Counted from the stretch's first letter, positions 1 to 7,874 are shown. The stretch is 64,000 nucleotides of DNA from Lachnospiraceae bacterium (GCA_024682075.1 JAIKZQ010000027.1:38532-102531), one strand, 5' to 3'. Made by a program: numbers and translations. The notes: generated by a model from the sequence alone, not told the origin.

Positions 1-894
1 GAGATAACTTGCAACCGTATAAGAAACATTTACCAGACTGATCTTCCTGATGCGCTTGATCAGGACAGGTATCAGTCCGATGATGATGCATGCACTCGCA
101 AGGATCGAATAGATCATGTCGTAGTGGATGTTTTCGATGTCATAACGGTGATCGTTCGGATCCAATATTATTGAAACCAGATAGTCGTGGTTGTTGTATT
201 TTGCGATGTTATCGATCCCGACCATCAGGCATATGAACATCACGAAAAGAGTCAGCCCGATGAGAATGGGGAAGATGACACGCTTGGCAGAGAGGTTCTT
301 TCCTGAGTAATAATCGAAATTCTGGGGCTTTCCCTTTACTTCATTGGTGATGGAATAGTACTTTCCGTCAGTCAGGACTCTTGCCCGCAGATCCGAGCTG
401 TTGCAGTAAGGGCATTCTCCGGTAAAGTAGATCTTCTTTTCTATAATGCCTCCACAGCTCAGGCATTCGCATGTCGTGGTCTTGGAGGCCAGCTCTGCAC
501 CACCGTCCCTGAATGCGTAATTCTTCATATAGATGCGTGGGAATATCTTCAGCTGTTTCGTGATCTTTTCTGCGGAACGTCCGGTAACCTCTGCCAGATC
601 CTCCGCTCCTACAAATCCGTCCAGATCTCCTTCAAAATACCCCGAATAGAAGCGTGCGTCTCCGATATTTGAAGAGGATAGCATGACATGGATAAGGATG
701 ATCGGTCCGGCAATGATCCAGAATAGAAATTCCGAGGTTCCCCTTGCATGCATGAGAGTATAGGTATCGCCCCAGTACCGCACTACAAGATATATCTGGA
801 ATGCAGTAGCTACGATCAGATTGGCGATGGCGACGATCGCAAGCAATATGTTCTTTATTTTCAAAAATGTAATTACGTTCTTTTTAAGATACAT
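1..894 (-). CDS. Partial membrane protein with winged-helix-like and zinc-ribbon segments
   Basis: The reading frame starts at an ATG at 894 and stays open for 298 codons to the left edge, so the C-terminus lies outside the window. Hydrophobic segments lie at about residues 15-38, 55-73, 205-226 and 261-279. Between the second and third is a soluble part. Residues 93-125 read like a winged-helix repeat (VGAEDLAEVTGRS and following), and a zinc ribbon follows with CxxC pairs at C144/C147 and C161/C164. This combination is common in uncharacterised Clostridia membrane proteins; I do not recognise a named family. It is divergent from the next gene, with about 100 bp between the two starts. Confidence 0.65.
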   Translation of the reverse strand, partial: MYLKKNVITFLKIKNILLAIVAIANLIVATAFQIYLVVRYWGDTYTLMHARGTSEFLFWIIAGPIILIHVMLSSSNIGDARFYSGYFEGDLDGFVGAEDLAEVTGRSAEKITKQLKIFPRIYMKNYAFRDGGAELASKTTTCECLSCGGIIEKKIYFTGECPYCNSSDLRARVLTDGKYYSITNEVKGKPQNFDYYSGKNLSAKRVIFPILIGLTLFVMFICLMVGIDNIAKYNNHDYLVSIILDPNDHRYDIENIHYDMIYSILASACIIIGLIPVLIKRIRKISLVNVSYTVASYL

Positions 895-944
895 ATCCGG
901 CCTCTTTTCATCTAAAAGTGCGTTCCCGTACATTTTAGCATTTA

Positions 945-953
945 TGGTAAAAT
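945..953 (+). promoter_or_regulatory. Putative extended -10 promoter
   Basis: TGGTAAAAT fits the extended -10 pattern TGnTAtAAT and lies about 43 bp before the start at 996. No convincing -35 is visible, which is usual for this promoter type. Confidence 0.45.
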
Positions 954-995
954 ATTAAAGTACGACCTTGAATTAAGGCTTTTTTCGGGAGGGGC

Positions 996-1541
996 ATGAT
1001 GCTTCTGACAAGTTATACGGAAACTTTTGTGGACGAGAACGGTGTCACTCATATACATACCTATACCGATTATTCGAACGGGGGCAGGCCTCCCATTGAT
1101 AAAAGTTCGCTGACACTTCTCATTCTCTCTGTGCTGGTAGTCCTGGGGCTGGCTGCTTATCATCTTTACAGAGCTTATAAGGCGATCCGCATTAAGAAAG
1201 CATGCATTGAGCAGATCCCGGCAAATGTAGTGATGATCAACTCTGCGAGAGCTGATGACAGAAATTACCGTTACAGATACAAAAGATACAGTGCCGTTTA
1301 CAGGTATGAATATAAAGGCAGGACCTATTCCAACAGAAACAGAATGTGGGGAAGCAAAGAATATCTGGGCGATCTAAGACAGGGCATGACGGCGATGATA
1401 AATATCTGTCCCGCTCAGCCGGAGATCATGTTTGACAGGCTCGGGGAAAGCGAAAGAAAGTATTTTCTGTCTCAAGGAATCCTGCAATCCATAATGGGAA
1501 TAGCCATCGTCCTGATGATCATTTTCAGGGACAGAATATAA
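996..1541 (+). CDS. DUF3592-like membrane protein
   Basis: A 181-residue protein with one transmembrane helix at about residues 39-61 and another near the C-terminus (about 160-177). The stretch between them (residues 70-150) has alternating aromatic and basic residues ending in a 'GMTAMINICPAQPE' segment, the pattern of DUF3592 domains, where a Y-G-x-x-Y strand is followed by a G-x-x-V-x-V-x-Y-x-P-x-x-P strand. Function is unknown. The start at 996 follows a GGGAGGGG ribosome site; a second ATG is adjacent at 999. It stands alone between divergent and structured regions, so it is probably monocistronic. The DUF3592 assignment is from pattern memory and is moderate only. Confidence 0.6.
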   Translation: MMLLTSYTETFVDENGVTHIHTYTDYSNGGRPPIDKSSLTLLILSVLVVLGLAAYHLYRAYKAIRIKKACIEQIPANVVMINSARADDRNYRYRYKRYSAVYRYEYKGRTYSNRNRMWGSKEYLGDLRQGMTAMINICPAQPEIMFDRLGESERKYFLSQGILQSIMGIAIVLMIIFRDRI

Positions 1542-1630
1542 GAATTGCGAAAAGACGGTTAATATTTGCGAAAAGAAAACAGTTTCTACTCAAGCAGGCT
1601 CTTAAGTGATAAAATAATCCTGTTAGGGCT

Positions 1631-1668
1631 GATCCGGAAGGTCGCATGGCAATCTGCGAACACGGATC
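1631..1668 (+). promoter_or_regulatory. Two-tier hairpin upstream of the DUF4867 gene
   Basis: GATCCG at 1631-1636 pairs with CGGATC at 1663-1668, and inside it TCGCA at 1642-1646 pairs with TGCGA at 1655-1659. A short T-run (CATTTT) follows. It lies between the stop at 1541 and the start at 1716. It could be the terminator of the upstream gene or a structured 5' leader; an AT-rich GATAAAATAAT at about 1607-1617 could be a promoter for such a leader. It matches no riboswitch class that I know. Confidence 0.35.
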
Positions 1669-1715
1669 GGATCATTTTCGGGTATTTCAACTAATTAATT
1701 ACGGAGGGTAATGCC

Positions 1716-2351
1716 ATGCAGTTTATTTCAGTTCACAGCGAAGAATTCAAAAGATACGGACATGTCCTGACCGGATATGATGTAGCTCCTCTCCTTGATG
1801 CAATGGAGAAGATCGAGCTTCCCGCAGAGGGAGTTGCTTATGAGCCCGGTATCGACAGTCTTGAGGCCTGCACCGATCTTTACAAGGATTTCACAGACAG
1901 GGCTTACGGCGGAATGCCCATCCAGATCGGAATGTGCTGGGGCTCCAACACCAAGCTTAACTGCCTTGAGTATCACCGCGGATGTGAGCTTAATATCGGA
2001 ACTTCCAAGTTCGTTCTCCTTCTTGCCAAGATGGATGATATCGTGGATGGCAAGCTTGATACCTCCAAGGTCAAGGCGTTTGTTGCGGATAAGGGCGATG
2101 TTGTGGTTGTTTACGAAGATACTCTTCACTATGCACCCTGCAACGCAGAAGGCGAGTCAAACTTCCGCGTATGTGTAGTCCTTCCCAAGAACACCAATAC
2201 CGACAAGCCCGCACTCAAGGAAGGCAATGACGAGGACAAGCTCCTTTGGGCGCGCAATAAGTGGCTCATCGCTCATGCTGAGGCAAGCGAGGCAGCTGCA
2301 GGTGCATATGTAGGCCTTACCGGCAAGAATATCGATATCGCAGTAGACTAA
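1716..2351 (+). CDS. DUF4867 family protein (cupin-like)
   Basis: A 211-residue soluble protein starting at an ATG with a strong GGAGGG site ten bases upstream. The order 'YGGMPIQIGMCWG', 'CLEYHRGCELNIG' and 'DTLHYAPC' is that of DUF4867 proteins, small cupin-like proteins often found near carbohydrate metabolism genes; histidine and glutamate residues in these strands could bind a metal. No catalytic role is established. The protein has no signal peptide or membrane segment and is therefore cytoplasmic. It is followed directly by a palindromic repeat element and then by the AmmeMemoRadiSam genes, with which it need not be cotranscribed. Confidence 0.65.
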   Translation: MQFISVHSEEFKRYGHVLTGYDVAPLLDAMEKIELPAEGVAYEPGIDSLEACTDLYKDFTDRAYGGMPIQIGMCWGSNTKLNCLEYHRGCELNIGTSKFVLLLAKMDDIVDGKLDTSKVKAFVADKGDVVVVYEDTLHYAPCNAEGESNFRVCVVLPKNTNTDKPALKEGNDEDKLLWARNKWLIAHAEASEAAAGAYVGLTGKNIDIAVD

Positions 2352-2356
2352 CAGAA

Positions 2357-2430
2357 GAACGAGAGGGTGAACGAAGGGACGGTTCCGCCGTTCACCAAGT
2401 GAACGTAGGAACCGTCCCTTTGTTCACCCC
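2357..2430. repeat. 74-bp palindromic GGGACGGTTC element, copy A
   Basis: The element holds two nested inverted pairs: GGGTGAACGAAGGGACGG against its partner arm that ends in TTCACCCC, with an inner CGTTCAC/GTGAACG pair at the centre. It matches the copy at 45153-45226 in 72 of 74 positions. It lies six bases after the stop of the preceding gene and could fold into a long hairpin, so it may also act as a terminator. Confidence 0.85.
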
Positions 2431-2495
2431 TTTTCAGCCCGGCGTAAACCGGGCTGAGTTTGTATTATGAGCTTTTCAAAATAGAGGAATCTGTC

Positions 2496-3311
2496 ATGCC
2501 CATTACGGCCGGATATATGGTGCCGCACCCTCCCATAGCGGTTAAGGAGATCGGACGCGGAGAAGAACTGAAGATAACAGACACACTTGTCTCTTTTGAT
2601 GAAGTGGCGAAGGACATTGCCTCGGTAAAGCCTGACACGATCATCCTTACATCTCCGCATTCCGTGATGTACGGTGATTATTTCCACATATCTCCCGGAA
2701 AAAAAGCGACGGGGGATTTCGGAAGATTCGGTGCGGGATCTGTGAAGTTCTGCGCAGACTATGATGAGGAACTTGCACTGCAGATAGCTAAAGAGTGCGA
2801 TAAGGAAGGGATCCCGGCAGGGACGCTCGGTGAAAAAGACCCGGCCCTTGATCACGGAACAACCGTGCCTCTGTATTTCATCAATAAAAGATATACGGAT
2901 TATAAGCTTGTAAGGATCGGCCTTTCGGGACTTGATCTGAATACTCATTACGAATTCGGCGAGGCCATCCGGAAAGCGGTGGACAGAACCGGCAGGAAAT
3001 GCGTCTTTGTGGCAAGCGGTGATCTGAGCCACTGTCAGAAGGAGGACGGACCGTATGGTTTTTCTCCGGAAGGTCCCGTATATGATGAGAAGATCATGTC
3101 AGTGATGGGAGCGGCGGACTTCGGAGCACTGACATCCTTTGACGAGAATCTCCTTGATAAGGCCATGGAGTGCGGACACAGGTCATTTACCATCATGGGC
3201 GGAGCATTTGACGGAGTAAACCTCGATACAAGGGAACTGTCCCATGAAGCCACATTCGGAGTGGGATACGGATTCTGTATATATCATCCTCTCCCATACA
3301 GCGAAGTGTAA
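2496..3311 (+). CDS. AmmeMemoRadiSam system LigB/MEMO-family protein
   Basis: A 271-residue protein of the class III extradiol dioxygenase (LigB) fold that includes human MEMO1. The family's conserved histidine positions are visible: 'GYMVPHPP' at the N-terminus, 'TSPHSVMYGD' near residue 55, 'LDHGTTVPL' near 118 and 'ASGDLSHC' near 175. I chose the ATG at 2496 because GAGGAA lies eight bases upstream; an in-frame TTG at 2460 has none. In many Clostridia this domain is fused to the AMMECR1 domain as one protein; here they are two genes 82 bp apart with a palindromic repeat between them. The substrate is not established for the bacterial family. It is the first gene of a MEMO, AMMECR1, radical SAM set. 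Confidence 0.85.
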   Translation: MPITAGYMVPHPPIAVKEIGRGEELKITDTLVSFDEVAKDIASVKPDTIILTSPHSVMYGDYFHISPGKKATGDFGRFGAGSVKFCADYDEELALQIAKECDKEGIPAGTLGEKDPALDHGTTVPLYFINKRYTDYKLVRIGLSGLDLNTHYEFGEAIRKAVDRTGRKCVFVASGDLSHCQKEDGPYGFSPEGPVYDEKIMSVMGAADFGALTSFDENLLDKAMECGHRSFTIMGGAFDGVNLDTRELSHEATFGVGYGFCIYHPLPYSEV

Positions 3312-3314
3312 ACT

Positions 3315-3374
3315 GTGAACGGAGGAACCGTCCCTGCGTTCATGTGAACGGAGGAACCGTCCCCCTGTTCACCC
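3315..3374. repeat. GGAACCGTCCC palindromic repeat, copy C
   Basis: Two tandem units, each GTGAACGGAGGAACCGTCCC, are followed by a GTTCA arm. The unit is the same core as copies A and B but arranged as a direct duplication. It sits between the LigB and AMMECR1 genes, where it may have inserted. Confidence 0.75.
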
Positions 3375-3393
3375 ACCCTTTGGGAGAAAAGAA

Positions 3394-3909
3394 ATGGACA
3401 AATACGTATCACTTGCCAAAAACACGATAGAAAAGTACATAACAAGCGGAGAGGTGTATTCTCCCTCACCGGATGAACTCACCGAAGAGATGTCTTCGAA
3501 AAGAGCCGGCGCATTTGTCTCGATCCACAAAAACGGGGATCTTCGCGGCTGCATCGGAACAATAGCACCCACGAAGGATTCACTCTCAGCAGAGATCATC
3601 TCCAACGCCATTGCTGCTTCGACAAGGGATCCGAGGTTTTCGGCGATCACACCGGATGAACTGGACAGTCTTGAGATAAATGTTGATGTGCTTGGCGAGC
3701 CCGAGGCGATAAGTTCACCGGATGAGCTTGATGTGAAAAGATACGGCGTTATCGTCGAGAAGGATTTCAGACGGGGACTTCTTCTTCCCGACCTTGAAGG
3801 CGTGGATACCGTCGAATATCAGATCGCGATCGCAATGCAGAAGGCCGGAATAGGATTTGAAGAAAAAGGGATCAGACTGTACCGGTTTGAGGTAGTCAGG
3901 CATGAGTGA
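3394..3909 (+). CDS. AmmeMemoRadiSam system protein A (AMMECR1 domain)
   Basis: A 171-residue stand-alone AMMECR1 domain. The family core is clear: 'GAFVSIHKNGDLRGCIGT' at about residues 45-62 and 'STRDPRF' near residue 75, followed by 'LEINVDVLGEPE' and 'GVIVEKDFRRGLLLPDL'. The conserved LRGCIG motif is the proposed functional site of the family; the reaction is not known. The start has GGGAGAA ten bases upstream. Its stop overlaps the start of the radical SAM gene by eight bases, so the two are translationally coupled. Together with the LigB gene upstream it makes the widely conserved but poorly understood three-gene system. Confidence 0.92.
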   Translation: MDKYVSLAKNTIEKYITSGEVYSPSPDELTEEMSSKRAGAFVSIHKNGDLRGCIGTIAPTKDSLSAEIISNAIAASTRDPRFSAITPDELDSLEINVDVLGEPEAISSPDELDVKRYGVIVEKDFRRGLLLPDLEGVDTVEYQIAIAMQKAGIGFEEKGIRLYRFEVVRHE

Positions 3910-4732
3910 ATGTATATGTCACGTATGCCCGCACCATTGCAGGCTTTCGGAAGGAAGTGTCGGAAGGTGCCATGCGCGGAAGAATGAAAACGGAGAATCT
4001 GTCTGTGCTAATTACGGAAGGATCACATCGATCGCACTTGATCCGATAGAAAAAAAGCCCCTGGCATTCTTTTACCCCGGGACAAAGGTTCTTTCGGTCG
4101 GAAGTTTCGGATGTAACATGTCCTGCCCGTTTTGTCAGAATTACGATATCTCCGCTGTCGGAGAATCTTTTTTCCAAAAGCTGTATCATCTGTCACCCGA
4201 AGAACTTGCATCGATCGCCGAAGAGCATATTCCGGACGGCAACATCGGGGTCGCATATACCTATAACGAAGCGCTTGTCGGATATGAATATGTAAGGGAC
4301 TGCGCACGCATCGTTCATGAAAAAGGAATGAAGAATGTCCTGGTGACAAACGGTAATGCGGAGCTTAGCGTTCTTGAAGAGATCCTTCCGTATATCGATG
4401 CGATGAACATCGATCTTAAGTGTTTTTCCGAGGAGGGGTATGAGAAGCTGAGCGGAAGCTTTGACGCTGTCAGAAATTTCATCACCCGCGCCGCGCAGGA
4501 AGCCCACGTGGAGATCACGACACTCATCGTCCCGGATCTTAGTGATGACATAAATGACATGGACAGGGAAGCGGAGTGGCTGGCCGGGATCGATCCTGAT
4601 ATCCCGCTCCACATAACAAGGTATTTTCCCAGGTATAAGGAAACGAAAAAGTCCACCGACATCGGACTGATGGAAGATCTGAAGAAAACTGCCGGGGCTC
4701 ATCTTGGAAGAGTCCTGCTCGGCAATGTATGA
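3902..4732 (+). CDS. AmmeMemoRadiSam system radical SAM enzyme
   Basis: A 276-residue radical SAM protein. The N-terminus has extra cysteines ('CICHVCPHHC' near residues 4-13, 'GRCHARKN'), and the 4Fe-4S triad is CxxxCxxC in 'CNMSCPFCQN' at about residues 73-82. This layout, with homology to pyruvate formate-lyase activating enzymes, is that of the AmmeMemoRadiSam radical SAM enzyme. It would cleave S-adenosylmethionine to make a 5'-deoxyadenosyl radical; the target is not established. The ATG at 3902 overlaps the AMMECR1 stop. It is followed after 33 bp by the macro-derived protein gene, which has its own CGGAGGAA site and may be in the same transcript. Confidence 0.93.
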   Translation: MSECICHVCPHHCRLSEGSVGRCHARKNENGESVCANYGRITSIALDPIEKKPLAFFYPGTKVLSVGSFGCNMSCPFCQNYDISAVGESFFQKLYHLSPEELASIAEEHIPDGNIGVAYTYNEALVGYEYVRDCARIVHEKGMKNVLVTNGNAELSVLEEILPYIDAMNIDLKCFSEEGYEKLSGSFDAVRNFITRAAQEAHVEITTLIVPDLSDDINDMDREAEWLAGIDPDIPLHITRYFPRYKETKKSTDIGLMEDLKKTAGAHLGRVLLGNV

Positions 4733-4765
4733 TTCAGGCTGTTAACTCATCCGGAGGAATTTCAT

Positions 4766-5848
4766 ATGTCTTTGAAAATAGTTCGCGGTGACATTAAAAA
4801 CATGAATACTGACGGGCTGCTTGACGCATCCCTTATGAGTGGTCTCGGACTAAAATTCGACGATGAAGAAGTCGTAAGGATGTGTTACCGGGAAGTGCTG
4901 GAGCAATCCGGAAGACGCGGGTATTCCTCACTTTCGATGTCTCTCATCACTGACGGGAAGGATGAACTTTCAATAGAAGAGGGGATCCTTATCGCAGCCG
5001 AGGAAGCCGGTGAATACCTGAAGGATCACGAGATGCAGATCTTCCTCGTCGTTCCCGAAAAAGAAGAACAGGCCGGTCCGCTTTCAGGTCTTGAAGAATA
5101 TATAGAAAAAAAGTATGTTGCGGAAGACTCTGAAGCGAATTTATGCGAAGCTGCAGCGGATGCATTTTTTGATGAATCCGTATGTGATGATTCGGAAGAT
5201 GTGTTCGCAGACACCGGATTTGATGAGTCCGTATATGAAGACTCCCTGCCGGATGAGATCATAAATACGTCTGCAAAAACTCCTTTTCTGGGAGCACAGG
5301 CTTTTTCGGAAAAAGCTTCCAAGCCGGTAAGGAAACAGGAAAGAAAAGCATTCCGGGTTGGAAATCGTAAAGAATCCAAGAAGATATTCGATATAAGGGA
5401 AAGCCTTCCTGCAGGTGGGGCTTTTGGGACAGCATCCGTTCAGATGGATGAAGCGCCGGAGTTCAGCGAGGCTCTGCAGAACGGGCTGAACGAGAGAGTC
5501 AGGCATATGGAGGATTCTTTTTCCGAATATCTCCTGTATCTGATAGAATCAAAAGGAATGAGCAATGCCGAGGTATATAAGCGTGCTTTGGTCGACAAGA
5601 AGGTCTTTTCCAAGATCAAGAATAATCCGGATTATCATCCGCAGAAGCTTACCGCATTATGCCTGTGCGTCGGAGCGAAGCTGAACATGGATGAGACGAC
5701 GGACCTTCTTGCAAGGGCCGGCTATGCCCTTTCACCATGTGACAAGACCGACATAATCTTTTCCTATTTTATCGAAAACAGGATCTATGACATGATCGAG
5801 CTCGACATTCAGCTTGAAGAGCACGGACTTGAATGCATCATAGCCTGA
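4766..5848 (+). CDS. Degenerate macro-domain protein with C-terminal HTH-like domain
   Basis: A 360-residue protein in three parts. Residues 1-103 look like a macro domain with its centre removed: the opening 'LKIVRGDIKNMNTDG' matches the first strand of macro domains, and residues from 'CYREVLEQSGRRGYSSLSM' onward match the second half, but the glycine-rich ADP-ribose loop and the substrate asparagines between them are missing. Residues 104-245 are acidic and low in complexity with repeated DESV/DES units. Residues 250-360 form the helical domain ('SKGMSNAEVYKRA', 'NPDYHPQKLTA', 'LLARAGYAL') that I know as the C-terminal partner of macro domains in Clostridia, with an HTH-like pattern. It probably does not bind ADP-ribose in the usual way. 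Start chosen from CGGAGGAA ten bases upstream. Confidence 0.6.
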   Translation: MSLKIVRGDIKNMNTDGLLDASLMSGLGLKFDDEEVVRMCYREVLEQSGRRGYSSLSMSLITDGKDELSIEEGILIAAEEAGEYLKDHEMQIFLVVPEKEEQAGPLSGLEEYIEKKYVAEDSEANLCEAAADAFFDESVCDDSEDVFADTGFDESVYEDSLPDEIINTSAKTPFLGAQAFSEKASKPVRKQERKAFRVGNRKESKKIFDIRESLPAGGAFGTASVQMDEAPEFSEALQNGLNERVRHMEDSFSEYLLYLIESKGMSNAEVYKRALVDKKVFSKIKNNPDYHPQKLTALCLCVGAKLNMDETTDLLARAGYALSPCDKTDIIFSYFIENRIYDMIELDIQLEEHGLECIIA

Positions 5849-5870
5849 ATGAAGATTTGAAGGTATATAC

Positions 5871-6347
5871 ATGATCAATGAAAAAGTAAGAAAATGGCTT
5901 GAAGACAGAGGCTTTGGCGACAGGCTTACCGAGCATGCGGAGACGATCGATACAGTGGAGCATGCTGCGATACAGATCGGATGTACTGAAGCTGAGATTG
6001 CCAAGACGCTGTCTTTTATCGTGAATGACAAGCCTGTCATCATCGTGATGGCAGGTGACGGACGTGTCAACAGTTCCAAGTTCAAGGCACAGTTCCATGA
6101 AAAGCCCGGCATGATACCTAGAGACAGGGTCGAGGAACTTACGGGATTTAAACCCGGAGGAGTGTGTCCTTTCGGAGTTCCTGAAGGAATACCGGTATGG
6201 CTTGATGTATCGATGAAGAGATTTGAGATCGTGCATCCCGCCGGAGGAAATGATTTTGTGTCGGTATCGCTTTCACCGGACGAGCTGGAGAAAGCCTCGG
6301 GAGCTGTCGGTTGGTGTGACGTCTGCAAGGGATGGGAAGAAGAGTGA
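5871..6347 (+). CDS. YbaK/EbsC-family aminoacyl-tRNA deacylase
   Basis: A 158-residue single-domain protein of the YbaK/ProX family, which hydrolyses mischarged tRNAs such as Cys-tRNA(Pro) or Ala-tRNA(Pro). Family features are 'EHAAIQIGCTEAEIAKTLSF' at about residues 31-50, the catalytic lysine in that 'AKTL' motif, 'VNSSKFKAQF' near residue 65, and 'GFKPGGVCPFGVP' near residue 95. The closing 'DCxK'-like 'WCDVCKGWEEE' tail is typical of small clostridial members. It starts 22 bp after the previous gene, with GAAGG upstream, and overlaps the following membrane-protein gene, so the three are likely in one operon. Which tRNA it edits cannot be read from sequence. Confidence 0.88.
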   Translation: MINEKVRKWLEDRGFGDRLTEHAETIDTVEHAAIQIGCTEAEIAKTLSFIVNDKPVIIVMAGDGRVNSSKFKAQFHEKPGMIPRDRVEELTGFKPGGVCPFGVPEGIPVWLDVSMKRFEIVHPAGGNDFVSVSLSPDELEKASGAVGWCDVCKGWEEE

Positions 6348-6850
6348 AGAAAGCTTTTTTCTTCATAACGGAATATGTCCTTTTGTTTGCACTGGCTTCG
6401 TTCATTGGCTGGCTGTACGAGATCACCTGTGTCTGGGTGATGTTCAGGACGTATTACGACAGGGGCATACTGCATATTCCGATATGTCCGATCTATGGTT
6501 TCGGTATACTGTTGCTGCTGCTGATATTCAGGAAGGTTAAGAATCCCTTTGGTCTTTTTGCGGGGAGCGCTCTTGTCACGACTTCCGTGGAACTGTTATC
6601 ATCCTATGTCCTGGAATACGGCTTCGGACTTATCCTGTGGACCTACGAAGGCTGGCCGCTTTCTTTTCAAAACAGGATCTCGGCGATCAGCAGCTTATTA
6701 TTCGGACTGATGGCCGTGCTGTTCATAAAACTGGTAAAACCGCCTGCAGATAAGCTCTTTTCTTCCAAATACCGTGTGTATGCAGCATGTGCTGTGTGTG
6801 CGGGTGTGGTGATGAGCGTTATGGCGGAACTGATGCTCCGCAGGGCATGA
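6332..6850 (+). CDS. CmpB-type putative ABC transporter permease family membrane protein
   Basis: A 172-residue integral membrane protein with about five hydrophobic segments, beginning with 'YVLLFALASFIGWLYEI' at residues 15-31. The 'GWLYE' motif, 'CPIYGFG' near residue 51 and the 'VELLSSYVLE' segment near 86 are signatures of the family that Pfam calls putative ABC transporter type IV (CmpB). No ATPase lies beside it and its function is not established. The ATG at 6332 overlaps the deacylase gene by 16 bp; a GTG at 6344 is an alternative start with GGGAAG at a better distance, which would shorten the protein by four residues. Confidence 0.8.
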   Translation: MGRRVKKAFFFITEYVLLFALASFIGWLYEITCVWVMFRTYYDRGILHIPICPIYGFGILLLLLIFRKVKNPFGLFAGSALVTTSVELLSSYVLEYGFGLILWTYEGWPLSFQNRISAISSLLFGLMAVLFIKLVKPPADKLFSSKYRVYAACAVCAGVVMSVMAELMLRRA

Positions 6851-6914
6851 GGTTTATTTTGTAAAGAGTGCCGGTTCCAGATAAAATGGTATCCGGATGA
6901 ATTATTAGAAGGAA

Positions 6915-7577
6915 ATGATGATGAGTCTTAAGAAGGATTATGAACATATATTGTTCGATCTGGACGGAACCCTGACCGATTCGGGCCCCGGGATCATGAA
7001 CGGATTTGAATACGCAATGCGGAAAATGGGGATGGATGTTCCGGACAGATCATCATTAAGGAGATTTGTCGGACCTCCGCTCGGAGTCTCTTGGGAAGAG
7101 ACCCTCGGATTTCCTCCCGAAGAAGCCCAAAAGGGAATCGCATTTTACAAAGAGTATTATGCCGAAAAGGGAGTATACGAAAATGAAGTGTACTCCGGCG
7201 TCAGGGAATTACTTTCGGAACTGAGATCGCACGGGAAGAAGCTGTACGTCGCAACGACCAAAGCAGAACCTATGGTGGAAGTCGTGATGGATCATTTCGG
7301 ACTTCGCGATTTCTTTTCCGGCATCGCCGCTTCAAATAATGTCGACAGGATCAACAAGATCGATGTGATAAAATACATTCTTGAGGAATGCGGCGTGACC
7401 GATACAGAGAAAGCAGTGATGGTCGGCGACAGACATTACGATATTACGGGAGCGCAGCATTTCGGACTTGATTCCATAGGTGTTTTGTACGGATACGGAA
7501 ACAGGGAGGAAATGGAAAAGGCAGGTGCGACGTACATCGCCGATACCGTAGGGGATATTGCGAAGATCATCCTGTAG
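6915..7577 (+). CDS. HAD-family hydrolase, phosphoglycolate-phosphatase-like
   Basis: A 220-residue haloacid dehalogenase-type phosphatase of the Gph/PpaX group. Motif I is 'LFDLDGTLTDSG' (nucleophile Asp at about residue 16), the helical cap follows at about 25-85, motif II is 'VATTKAEP' near 114, and motif III with motif IV is 'VMVGDRHYDITGA' near 168-180. Small members of this group dephosphorylate phosphoglycolate, pyrophosphate or nucleoside monophosphates; substrate cannot be decided here. AAGGAA precedes the first of three consecutive ATG/ATG codons at 6915. It has 64 bp upstream without a gene and probably its own promoter. Confidence 0.88.
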   Translation: MMMSLKKDYEHILFDLDGTLTDSGPGIMNGFEYAMRKMGMDVPDRSSLRRFVGPPLGVSWEETLGFPPEEAQKGIAFYKEYYAEKGVYENEVYSGVRELLSELRSHGKKLYVATTKAEPMVEVVMDHFGLRDFFSGIAASNNVDRINKIDVIKYILEECGVTDTEKAVMVGDRHYDITGAQHFGLDSIGVLYGYGNREEMEKAGATYIADTVGDIAKIIL

Positions 7578-7652
7578 ATCATCCGGCAGATCATCCTTCG
7601 GATGATTTTTATCATGAGAAGCCTGTAACTGTTAACGGTAACAAATTCGAAA

Positions 7653-7874
7653 ATGGACAGAGCAAAGATACTATCGGAACTTTATACTTTCGCAGTCAGC
7701 GCACTTTTCATTGTTCAGGCTTATGCGATAATCCGCTGGATCGCGGTGATGATCGCTGACCGCGGCAATACGGCAAAGCGTAAGAAGTATGCCTATATGG
7801 TGCTTATATGCGTGGTGATCCTGATGTGCATGGGAGTTTTGAGCGTTGCAATAGCACTGGCAAGAAATACCTGA
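7653..7874 (+). CDS. Small two-helix membrane protein
   Basis: A 73-residue protein made almost entirely of two hydrophobic helices (about residues 10-33 and 47-70) with a short basic loop, 'NTAKRKKYA', between them. I do not recognise a family. The hairpin shape resembles VirB2-like pilins, but no cleavage site or conjugation genes are nearby apart from the polytopic membrane protein that follows after 51 bp. There is no clear ribosome site before the ATG, so the gene call rests on its coding-like composition and its position. Confidence 0.5.
   Translation: MDRAKILSELYTFAVSALFIVQAYAIIRWIAVMIADRGNTAKRKKYAYMVLICVVILMCMGVLSVAIALARNT

Noticed and set aside
5732..6475. A 247-codon open frame on the minus strand
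   Set aside because: It spans the ends of three clear plus-strand genes and has no recognisable motif.
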